Below, in pieces: positions 33,355 through 40,292 of a DNA stretch of 64,000 bases (position 1 is its first letter; every line of letters starts with the position of its first letter). The DNA lies in assembly GCA_003138355.1 (NCBI GenBank), contig PLFX01000024.1, positions 1-64,000 of the forward strand. Direction: 5' to 3'. Under the pieces are notes generated by a model. That model was given only the letters and a program-made list of their open reading frames with translations. It was not told where the DNA came from and did not search any database. Position numbers and translations under genes: made by a program. The DNA comes from Solirubrobacterales bacterium. GTDB taxonomy: Bacteria > Actinomycetota > Thermoleophilia > Solirubrobacterales > Solirubrobacteraceae.

Positions 33355-34278
33355 CTAGTGTTGTTCGGCCACCGCGGTGCCCAGGTAGATCGCGGCGAGT
33401 ATGGCGAAGATGAAGGCCTGCAGCCCGGCGATCAGGACCGCCTCGAAGAGGTAGATCGCAACGCCGAACGGAAGCAGAAACCAGGCGAGGTACTTCACGC
33501 CGAGCAGCACGGCGAGGCCGCCGCTCATGAAGCTGATCAGCATGTGCCCGGCGAGCAGGTTCGCCCACAGACGAATCGTGAGCGAGAGCAGCCGGAGGAT
33601 GTTCGAGAGGATCTCGATCGGGAAGATCATCAGCAGCATCGCGCCGCCGACGCCCGCCGGGATCAGGCTCTTGATGTAGCCGCCCGGGCCGTGGGCGCGG
33701 ACACCCTCGGCGTTGAAGGCGATGTAGACGAGCAGCGCGAGGACCAGTGCGAACGAGATGTTCGTCGTCGCCGCGAACAGCTGAAAGTTCGGCAGGTGCG
33801 TGCCGAAGAGATGGAGCTCCTGGATCGGATCCGTGTTGACCGGCAGCGGCACGTAGCCGAGGAAGTTCGAGACGAGGATGAAGAAGAAGAGCGTCGCGAT
33901 GAACGGGAACCACTTGCGCGCCATTCGGTCGTCCATGTTGTCGCCGGTGATCTGCCCGGCGACGAGCCCGTAGGCCGCTTCGACTGCGGTCTGGACCCGG
34001 TTCGGGCGCATCTGCATGTGTCGTGCGACCCAGACCATGAGGCCACAGGTGATGACGCCGGCGAGTACGAGGTAGAGGACCGCCTTGTTCAGATAGATCG
34101 GCCCGAACAGGTGCGCCCAGTTGAGCAGCTTGAACTCGTCCTGCGGTAGGAAGCTCGAGTTCTTCTTCCCGTGCAGGCCGAACGCGATGCCGAGCGCGAC
34201 CGTCCCACCGAGCCACGCAACCAGGAATCCCACGAAGATCTTGCGCCTCTTGCTCCACCCCCGGATCGAGGCGGTCAT
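33355..34278 (-). CDS. atpB: ATP synthase Fo a subunit
   Basis: Stator channel subunit, 307 residues with about six membrane helices. The essential arginine is in SLTIRLWANLLAGH, and a conserved PLPVNTDP loop precedes it. ATG 34278 has AAGGA seven bases upstream and overlaps the preceding gene by ATGA. The frame continues upstream, but that part is the out-of-frame AtpI-position gene. Confidence 0.96.
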   Translation of the reverse strand: MTASIRGWSKRRKIFVGFLVAWLGGTVALGIAFGLHGKKNSSFLPQDEFKLLNWAHLFGPIYLNKAVLYLVLAGVITCGLMVWVARHMQMRPNRVQTAVEAAYGLVAGQITGDNMDDRMARKWFPFIATLFFFILVSNFLGYVPLPVNTDPIQELHLFGTHLPNFQLFAATTNISFALVLALLVYIAFNAEGVRAHGPGGYIKSLIPAGVGGAMLLMIFPIEILSNILRLLSLTIRLWANLLAGHMLISFMSGGLAVLLGVKYLAWFLLPFGVAIYLFEAVLIAGLQAFIFAILAAIYLGTAVAEQH

Positions 34279-34637
34279 CGCGCCGTCCTTCCCTGGGGCG
34301 GCCCGCTTGCAACGCGGACGGCGAAGCTCACGCTGTAGGCGACGACGATGATCAGCGCCGCCGTCAGCCCCCACGCGCGGTGGCCGACGACGATCGCAAC
34401 GATGATGCCCCCGGCGAGCAGCCAGACGCGACCGAAAGCCTCGAACAGCGAGTAGCCGAGGTGCTTCACTGGGGCGGTGATCTTGGCGATGAGATGCGCA
34501 TCGAGTCCCTGTACCAAACGCTGCAGCAGCCATGTGCCGGCGCCGATCGCGTAGCCGCCGACCGGCGCGCCGAGCGGGATCGCGACGGCGGCACCGATCG
34601 CAAGCACGATGACGTCGATGTAGCGGCTCAGGTTCAT
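34275..34637 (-). CDS. AtpI-position membrane protein
   Basis: 120 residues with about four hydrophobic segments (9-22, 25-45, 77-92, 95-112) and a basic tail. Sequence similarity to AtpI cannot be confirmed by eye, but the position between the AtpZ-like gene and atpB is where actinobacteria place a conserved AtpI-like gene that assists c-ring assembly or Mg2+ supply. Start ATG 34637 lies 7 bp after the preceding stop; an earlier in-frame start would overlap that gene. Confidence 0.65.
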   Translation of the reverse strand: MNLSRYIDVIVLAIGAAVAIPLGAPVGGYAIGAGTWLLQRLVQGLDAHLIAKITAPVKHLGYSLFEAFGRVWLLAGGIIVAIVVGHRAWGLTAALIIVVAYSVSFAVRVASGPPQGRTAR

Positions 34638-34644
34638 CGACGGT

Positions 34645-34827
34645 TCAGAGGTAGCGGAAGCGCTTAATGACAACGGCGATCCCGACGAAGAACCCTATCC
34701 CGAACCCGGCGAGCAGCAGCGGTACGACCGCCCCCAACAGCGCGCCGAGGCCGGCGCCGATCGCCGCACACAGCGCGTTCACGGCGAGCAGTAGCGCCCC
34801 CGCTCCAGCTGCGTCCCTGCCTGTCAC
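34645..34827 (-). CDS. AtpZ/AtpI family small membrane protein
   Basis: 60 residues, two hydrophobic helices. The pattern AAIGAGLGALLGAVVPLLLAG and GFGIGFFVGIAVVI (two glycine-rich helices) is that of AtpZ proteins, first genes of many atp operons, thought to aid assembly of the rotor ring. GTG 34827 is preceded by GGGGGAG seven bases upstream. First coding gene of the ATP synthase unit. Confidence 0.7.
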   Translation of the reverse strand: MTGRDAAGAGALLLAVNALCAAIGAGLGALLGAVVPLLLAGFGIGFFVGIAVVIKRFRYL

Positions 34828-35015
34828 CCTCGCGCTCCCCCTTCTGCGCGCAGCACGTGCTCACGCGGCGCGCCACCGTGGCTCGGGTAACGGTTTCGCG
34901 TCTGCGCGCGTATCGAGAGGCATGTCGTTGGCGTGCCTCCGCTTGCGGACGCCGTGCGGCAGCTGCCACGCGCCCCGTCGGGCGCCCGGAGGCAGGGCGC
35001 AGCGCCGACCGCGGC
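34828..35015 (-). other. Untranslated leader of the atp operon
   Basis: About 180 nt lie between the predicted atp promoter and the first gene. The leader is GC-rich and could fold, but no known riboswitch or attenuator is recognised. A 20-codon open frame (MPLDTRADAKPLPEPRWRAA) lies within it, without a well-spaced ribosome binding site; it may be chance. Confidence 0.4.
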
Positions 35016-35044
35016 AGTCTACATATCCGCGGAGTTTGTAACAA
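35016..35044 (-). promoter_or_regulatory. Promoter of the atp operon
   Basis: On the minus strand a -35 TTGTTA (35039-35044) and a -10 TAGACT (35016-35021) are separated by exactly 17 bp. The -35 box is part of the first TTGTAACAA repeat. Confidence 0.65.
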
Positions 35045-35055
35045 GCTTGTAACAA
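35036..35055 (+). repeat. Two TTGTAACAA direct repeats 11 bp apart
   Basis: TTGTAACAA occurs at 35036-35044 and again at 35047-35055, separated by GC. The 11-bp period places both on the same helix face. The first copy covers the atp -35 box and the second lies just upstream of it, between the divergent atp and BldC-like genes. AT-rich repeats stand out in this GC-rich genome and look like an operator. Confidence 0.7.
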
Positions 35056-35116
35056 ACGCCACCCTGCGCCCCGCGCGCAGGATCTCCTTCAAACGTCCGC
35101 ACCGCTCCGCAAACGC

Positions 35117-35145
35117 TTGCGCCTCTTCGCGCCGCTGCCGATAAC
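35117..35145 (+). promoter_or_regulatory. Promoter of the BldC-like gene
   Basis: TTGCGC (35117-35122) and GATAAC (35140-35145) with a 17-bp spacer; the transcript would have a leader of roughly 22 nt. Confidence 0.5.
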
Positions 35146-35173
35146 ACGACTGATCGACCCCGAATCCCCTGAG

Positions 35174-35410
35174 ATGACGAAGATCAGAGCAACAAGCAAA
35201 GGCCAGACGCAGCTCGCCTTCACGAGCTCGCAGGCCGCAAGCTACCTCGGCGTTTCTCTCGCCACCGTTCGCCGCTGGAGCGACGACGGATACCTCCGCG
35301 GCTACAGGACCCCGGGTGGGCAGCGGCGCTTCTCGCGCGTGCAGCTCGACGAGTTCCTGCGCTCCCTGAGCGGGCACGAGAGCGACGAGGACGCGCTGCC
35401 GGCGGGCTAG
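35174..35410 (+). CDS. BldC-like small MerR-type DNA-binding protein
   Basis: 78 residues consisting almost only of a winged helix-turn-helix: FTSSQAASYLGVSLATVRRW (helices), then YRTPGGQRRFSRVQLDEFL (wing). This resembles Streptomyces BldC (TPAEVATMFRVDPKTVTRW / RTLGGHRRY), which binds asymmetric direct repeats cooperatively and controls development. No effector domain is present. ATG 35174 is chosen; the frame extends upstream through the predicted promoter, so longer starts are unlikely. Divergent from the atp operon, convergent with the deacetylase (ends 1 bp apart). Confidence 0.82.
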   Translation: MTKIRATSKGQTQLAFTSSQAASYLGVSLATVRRWSDDGYLRGYRTPGGQRRFSRVQLDEFLRSLSGHESDEDALPAG

Positions 35411-35411
35411 C

Positions 35412-36152
35412 TCAGACGTCGAGCGTGCCCGCAAGGCCGCTCTCCGCAAGCGCTTCGAGTACGCGCGGAAGGGCCGCGACGGTCTTGCGCCAGGACCCTG
35501 GCGCCGAGTAGTCGTCCGCGTCGTGGAGCAGCAGCACGGACCCGTCTGGGACACCGCGCTCGAGCAGTGTCGTCGCGATCGACTCGGGGGTGGCGCGAGC
35601 GCGCCAGTCGCGGCCCCAGTGCGTCCAGAGCAACGGCCGCCAACGCTCGCGTCGTGCGATCTGAAGGGCCGCTGCGTTGAAGATCCCGTACGGCGGCCGG
35701 TAGCGCTCGACCGCGCATCCGGTGGCGTCTTCGATCCGTTCCCGGGCACGCGCGATGTCGAGCGCGACCGCGCGCGGCCCCAGACGCAGCGGGTTGCGGT
35801 GTCGATCGCAGTGCAGCCCGATGCCGTGGCCGGCGGCGACGATTTCGGCGGCGAGTGCGGGCGCGCGCGCAACCTGCTCGCCGACGAGGAAGAACGTCGC
35901 GGGCGTCTTGAAGCGCGCGAGCACCTCCAGTACCGCAGCGGTCCCCTCTGGATGCGGTCCGTCGTCGAAGGTCAGGCCATAACCGCGTCCGTCGCGCGTC
36001 TGCGTCTGCACGCCGAACGCGGTACGCAAGGTCGCCGAGTAGTAGCTGAGCGCGGGCAGCATGTAGCCGACACCGGTCGCAGCCGCAAACGCGGCGGCCG
36101 CAATCGCGGGCTGGGTGCGATGATCGCGACTGGTCATGCTCTCTCTGCTCAT
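35412..36152 (-). CDS. Polysaccharide deacetylase (NodB homology, CE4)
   Basis: 246 residues: an N-terminal membrane anchor (about 14-32) then a NodB domain facing outwards. CE4 motifs are present: TFDDGP at 61-66 (metal Asp and catalytic base), HCDRH at 114-118 (metal histidines), RPPYG at 152-156, and VLLLHD near 212. It should remove N-acetyl groups from an envelope polysaccharide. Start ATG 36152 has GAGGA five bases upstream; ATG 36137 is the alternative. Either way the 5' end overlaps that of the divergent transporter gene. Confidence 0.88.
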   Translation of the reverse strand: MSRESMTSRDHRTQPAIAAAAFAAATGVGYMLPALSYYSATLRTAFGVQTQTRDGRGYGLTFDDGPHPEGTAAVLEVLARFKTPATFFLVGEQVARAPALAAEIVAAGHGIGLHCDRHRNPLRLGPRAVALDIARARERIEDATGCAVERYRPPYGIFNAAALQIARRERWRPLLWTHWGRDWRARATPESIATTLLERGVPDGSVLLLHDADDYSAPGSWRKTVAALPRVLEALAESGLAGTLDV

Positions 36153-37179
36153 CGGAGTCCTCGCAGCGGCCGGCGCATCGACGCTGTACAGCCTAGGGAT
36201 CGGCGTCCAATCGATCGACGCGCGGGTGGCGAGTCCGGAGCACACGCTGCGGATCTCGCTGCTGACGCAGCTCCTGCGGCGCGGACGCTGGCTTTTCGGG
36301 ACGGCGATGACCGCGCTCGGCTGGCCGCTGCAAATCGTCGCGCTGCTGTTCGCGCCGCTCGAGGTCGTCCAGCCTGCGCTGGCCGTCGGCCTGCTTGTCC
36401 TGCTAGCGCTGGGGGAGCGCATGCTCGGCGAGAAGCCGGGCAGGCGCGAGCTCGGCGCGACGTTTGCGATCGTCGCCGGCGTGGCCGGCGTCGCCGCGCT
36501 CGCGCCGGCTCGCCAGACGCACCATGTCGGCGGTTTCGCGCTGCTCGCCGTGTTTGCGGCGCTCGGCGTCGCGGCGCTCGTGCCCTTCGCGGCACAGATG
36601 CTGCGCCGCCCGATCGCGAACCTCGCGATGATCGGGGCCGGGCTCGCGTTCGCGTGGGGCGCCCTCGCGACGAAGCTCGTGGCCGACGCCGCGTCCGGCG
36701 AGCGCTGGGTTGCGGCGCTCGGGTGGGGCGCCGCCGCGATCGTCGCCTCGGTCGTCGGCCTGACAGCCGAGATGAGCGCGCTCCAGAAGCGCCCCGCGAT
36801 CCTTGTGGCGCCGGTCGTCTTCGTCGCTCAAACCTTCGTGCCGATCATGCTGGCGCCGCTCGTCTTCCACGAAAGCTTCCTGCACACGCCGGCCTCGGGG
36901 GTCCCGCTTCTGGCGTGCCTGATCGTGCTCCTCACCGGCGCGACCGTACTGGCACGCTCGCCGGCCCTGCTAGCGATCAGCCAGCGGCGCGAGCGCGACG
37001 TGGCGGGTCAGCCGACGCTCGATGGCAGCGGCGTGGCCGCCAACCCGGATGCGCGAACGGCCGCTCCGACCCAGCTGACGGTCCGGAGCGACGTGGCGGC
37101 GGAGCCCGCGAGGCGCAGTACGACGACATCGCCCGGGCGCAGCGGCCGCGAGAACACGGGCGCGCGCGAGCCCACCTGA
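36136..37179 (+). CDS. DMT-type membrane transporter (EamA-like)
   Basis: 347 residues with about nine or ten hydrophobic helices, beginning directly after the start (LSLLIGVLAAAGASTLYSLG), arranged as two repeats. The pattern fits the drug/metabolite transporter superfamily, including the group often found near glycan genes, where such proteins may flip lipid-linked sugars. The last 60 residues are polar and lie antisense to the GT28 gene, so they may be non-functional tail. No ribosome binding site is visible before ATG 36136. Confidence 0.7.
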   Translation: MLSLLIGVLAAAGASTLYSLGIGVQSIDARVASPEHTLRISLLTQLLRRGRWLFGTAMTALGWPLQIVALLFAPLEVVQPALAVGLLVLLALGERMLGEKPGRRELGATFAIVAGVAGVAALAPARQTHHVGGFALLAVFAALGVAALVPFAAQMLRRPIANLAMIGAGLAFAWGALATKLVADAASGERWVAALGWGAAAIVASVVGLTAEMSALQKRPAILVAPVVFVAQTFVPIMLAPLVFHESFLHTPASGVPLLACLIVLLTGATVLARSPALLAISQRRERDVAGQPTLDGSGVAANPDARTAAPTQLTVRSDVAAEPARRSTTTSPGRSGRENTGAREPT

Positions 37180-38834
37180 ACCGAGCCTGTTACGCCCTTG
37201 CCGCCCGCCACCGAGCCGAGGAGCAGCTCGCCGAAGCTCTCGTGGGCAGGATCGAGGTAGTAGAAGCCGCGCCGCAGGTGGAACAGGCGCGCCTCGCGGC
37301 GGACCTCGGCTGTGAAGTGAATCCAGTGCAGGCCGTTGCCGCCGCGGACCGCCGGGATCACATCGTCGCCCAAGCGAGCCAGCAAGCGGAGCGTAGGGGT
37401 ACCCGGGGCCGTCGCGGTCGCAAACGACGCCCTGATGCCCTCGCGCTCGAGCTTGCGGGCGGTCCGTATGAAGTCACGGGGCGGGACGGAAACGACGACG
37501 CTGACCGCGTCGAGGCCGCGCGGCGGCAACGTCTTGACCTGATGGCTCAAGACCATCGCGAAGGCATTGAGCTCATCGGTCGACATGACCCAGACGCCGG
37601 CGCCGAGCGCGAGCACGATCGAGGTGGTGATGCGCGTCGCGCGCAGCCGCCAGCGCGCGATCGGCCGCACGCGCGCGAGGGCGTTCAAGACGACCTCCGC
37701 GGCGGCCGGGCCGTCGGGCCGGATGCCGGTTGACTCCTTCACCGCACCACCGTCGCGGGAGCGCTCGACGTGCTCGACGAGCTCGGCCGGCGAGCTCGCG
37801 AACGCGAGCAGCTCGTGCTCGGCCATCCGACGCGTGTTGAGCTTCGCGTGGCCGACGGGCAGCCCGTAGGAGACAACCGGGCAGCCGCGGACCATCGCCT
37901 CGAGGCAGGTCACGCCACCGGTTGAGTGCACGAGCACGTCGGCGGCGGCCAAGAGCTCCGACATCTCCTCGGTGAAGCCGAGCACGCGCACGTTCCGGCT
38001 GGCGGCAAAACGCTCGGACAGCTCGCGGCGCACTTCCTCGTTGCGTCCGGCAACGCAGACCACCGTCGTGTCGGGAATCCGTTCGAGTTCGCCGACGGCG
38101 CCGGCGAGATCCCCCACTCCCCAACCACCGCCGGATACGACCACGACGTGCCCGTCCCGCGGCAGGCCGAGGCCTTTACGCGCGGACGCGGCGTCGCGGG
38201 GCTCGAGGAACTCGGCCGCGATCAGCGGTCGAACGACCTGGACGCTGCCGCGGCCGGCAATCCGCTCGACGTCCGCCACTGAGGCCTCATACATCACGAG
38301 GTGCGTGTCGATACCGCGCTGCGCCCAAAAGAAAAGGCCCGTCATGTCGGTGATCGTCGCGACCGCCGGCACGGCGAGCATGCGCCGCCGGCGCATGTAG
38401 CCGAGGACGACGGTGATCGCCGGATAGGTCGAGACGACGACGTCGGGGTCGTGCTGCGCGATCGCGCGCGCGAGCGACGGCGCGCCAAGCCGGGTCAGCG
38501 CGAGCTTCGTCAGGGCGCGCACAGGCGCCGCGTGCTTGAGCAGCCAGTAGTAGGCGGAATAGGACTTCGGTGCCACGCGCAGCTGCGTGCGATAGCCGTC
38601 CTCGACGACCGAGCGCAGCATCGATCCCATCGCGGCCAGGCCGTCGATCAACGTGACCTCGACGGGCTCGCCGCAGCGCTCGAGCTGCTGGCGCAGTGCG
38701 CGCGCAGCCGCCGCATGCCCCTCGCCAACGTCGGCGGAAAGAATCAGGACGCGCCGCGGTGCGCGGGCGCCCGCGGAAACGGGTTCGTCTGAGTCGCTGG
38801 TGCTCAAATCCGAGATCGGGCGCCTCCAGGCCAC
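37008..38834 (-). CDS. GT28 (MGDG synthase-like) glycosyltransferase fused to a degenerate deacetylase-like domain
   Basis: 608 residues. Residues 28-400 form a GT-B enzyme of the MurG/MGDG-synthase type: LILSADVGEGHAAAARAL (acceptor-side glycine loop), TITDMTGLFFWAQRGID, then VHSTGGVTCLEAMVRGCPVV and GLPVGHAKLN (donor binding). A membrane helix follows (about 405-422), and then 175 residues that align in layout with a NodB domain but have SVPPRD in place of TFDDGP and no paired histidines. The start GTG 38834 has GATAGA six bases upstream and no ribosome binding site; a TTG ten codons later is the alternative. Probably makes a glycolipid; the C-terminal domain may bind glycan. Confidence 0.75.
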   Translation of the reverse strand: MAWRRPISDLSTSDSDEPVSAGARAPRRVLILSADVGEGHAAAARALRQQLERCGEPVEVTLIDGLAAMGSMLRSVVEDGYRTQLRVAPKSYSAYYWLLKHAAPVRALTKLALTRLGAPSLARAIAQHDPDVVVSTYPAITVVLGYMRRRRMLAVPAVATITDMTGLFFWAQRGIDTHLVMYEASVADVERIAGRGSVQVVRPLIAAEFLEPRDAASARKGLGLPRDGHVVVVSGGGWGVGDLAGAVGELERIPDTTVVCVAGRNEEVRRELSERFAASRNVRVLGFTEEMSELLAAADVLVHSTGGVTCLEAMVRGCPVVSYGLPVGHAKLNTRRMAEHELLAFASSPAELVEHVERSRDGGAVKESTGIRPDGPAAAEVVLNALARVRPIARWRLRATRITTSIVLALGAGVWVMSTDELNAFAMVLSHQVKTLPPRGLDAVSVVVSVPPRDFIRTARKLEREGIRASFATATAPGTPTLRLLARLGDDVIPAVRGGNGLHWIHFTAEVRREARLFHLRRGFYYLDPAHESFGELLLGSVAGGKGVTGSVQVGSRAPVFSRPLRPGDVVVLRLAGSAATSLRTVSWVGAAVRASGLAATPLPSSVG

Positions 38835-38838
38835 CTGC

Positions 38839-38846
38839 AGTCTATC
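38839..38846 (-). promoter_or_regulatory. Candidate -10 box of the GT28 gene
   Basis: GATAGA (38841-38846) or the overlapping TAGACT (38839-38844) lies 4-6 bases before the GTG at 38834; CCTTAT 17 bp further upstream may be a weak -35. The spacing fits a leaderless mRNA. Confidence 0.35.
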
Positions 38847-38969
38847 GGCAGGTGCATAGGAACATAAGGAATTCGTACGAAAGGCCCACCGCCGGCGCCG
38901 TTGGCAACGATAGAGCCTGCGGCGGTCGGGCGCCATCCAGACTGCCGCCCAAACCGGGAGGATTAGGTC

Positions 38970-40292
38970 ATGACGGCGGCAACGGTGGCCCGCGAACCTG
39001 CACCGGCGACCGCGCCCGAGCGCCGGAGCGCGCACGCCGCCACGACGTTCGGGAGCATCGCGCTCGGCGCGCTCGTCGCCTGCCTCGTGCTGCTCGGGGC
39101 CAATGCCGCGTCGGGACGCTCGAGCTATGTCCCGTCGGGCGCTCGCAGCTTCCCGGCATGGCTGGCCGGCCCGCTTGCCCGGCTCGGCTTCACGACCTCG
39201 CACACGGTGCTCGAGGGCCTCGTGCTCGCGATCTGCGGCCTGTACGCGGTCGTGCTCGTATGTCTGCCCGCGCTACCGGCGCGGCGTGTCTGGCTTGCGA
39301 TCGTGCTCGCCACGCTTGCGGCGGCACTCGCACCGCCGCTGCTCTCGGGTGATGCGCTCGGCTACCTCGGCTTTGCCCGCCTCGGCGTCCTGCACGGGCT
39401 CAGCCCCTATAGCTTCACGGCCAACGCCGCGCCCCGCGACGCGATCTATCCATACCTGACCTGGCGCGGCGCAAGCGCCGTCACGACGCCCTACGGGCCA
39501 CTCTTCACGCTCGCGAGCTACGCGCTCGTGCCGCTCGGGATCGCCGGCGGGCTGTGGGCGCTGAAGTTCCTCGCGGCACTCACGACGCTCGCGACGCTCG
39601 CGTTGATCTGGCGTATCGCCGCGCGGCTCGGGAGCTCGCCGAAATGGGCCGTCGGGATGTACGGCCTGAACCCGGTGGTGCTCATCTTCGCCGTCGGGGG
39701 CGCGCACAACGACACGTGGTTCGGACTCGCCGTCGCCGCTGCGATCCTCGCGCTCGTGCGCGCCCGCGAATCGCGCGGCGCGCTCGCGACCGTCGCCGCA
39801 ACGGCGCTCAAGGTCTCGGCGGTGATGCTGATGCCGTTCGCGCTGATCGCCAGCACCGATCGGCGGCGGCTGTTCATCTGGCTGGCCGGCGCGCTCGCGG
39901 TCGCGCTCGTCGCCTCGCTCGCGGTCTTCGGCTTCTCGCTCGACGGGATCGGCCACGCGCTGCTCTCCGAGCAGCGCGACGTCGCGCGCCACAGCCTGCC
40001 CAACGAGGTCTCGATGCTGTTCGGCTTCGCTCACCTGCCGGAGGCGATTCGCGCGAGCTTCATCGCGGCATTCGCGCTCGCCGTGCTGGGCGCGCTTTGG
40101 GGCGCCTGGCGTGGCCTGTCGTGGCTTGACTGCTACGCCTGGGCGACGCTCGCGCTGCTCGCGGCGAGCAGCTGGCTGCTGCCGTGGTACGCGATGTGGG
40201 TCCTGTTGCCGGCGTCGGTGAGCACGAGCCGGCGCGTGAAGGCCGGCGCGCTCATCGCGTCGGCCTACTGCGTGGCGATCAAGATCCTGTGA
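38970..40292 (+). CDS. GT-C mannosyltransferase-like membrane protein (MptB-like)
   Basis: 440 residues with about twelve hydrophobic helices. After the first helix the loop has the acidic GT-C signature in LLSGDALGYLGFARLGVLHGLSPY, and TTPYGPLFTLASYALVPLG follows; GLNPVVLIFAVGGAHNDTWFGLA is typical of polyprenyl-phosphomannose-dependent alpha-1,6-mannosyltransferases of actinobacteria (MptA/MptB group). It would elongate a mannan on the outer face using a lipid-linked donor. GGGAGGA seven bases before ATG 38970 is the clearest ribosome binding site in the region. Its 3' end overlaps the convergent glycosidase-like gene by 14 bp. Confidence 0.78.
   Translation: MTAATVAREPAPATAPERRSAHAATTFGSIALGALVACLVLLGANAASGRSSYVPSGARSFPAWLAGPLARLGFTTSHTVLEGLVLAICGLYAVVLVCLPALPARRVWLAIVLATLAAALAPPLLSGDALGYLGFARLGVLHGLSPYSFTANAAPRDAIYPYLTWRGASAVTTPYGPLFTLASYALVPLGIAGGLWALKFLAALTTLATLALIWRIAARLGSSPKWAVGMYGLNPVVLIFAVGGAHNDTWFGLAVAAAILALVRARESRGALATVAATALKVSAVMLMPFALIASTDRRRLFIWLAGALAVALVASLAVFGFSLDGIGHALLSEQRDVARHSLPNEVSMLFGFAHLPEAIRASFIAAFALAVLGALWGAWRGLSWLDCYAWATLALLAASSWLLPWYAMWVLLPASVSTSRRVKAGALIASAYCVAIKIL

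Noticed and set aside
36135-36138. Deacetylase start at ATG 36137 as the main call
   Set aside because: ATG 36152 has GAGGA at good spacing, while 36137 has no ribosome binding site; kept as the alternative.
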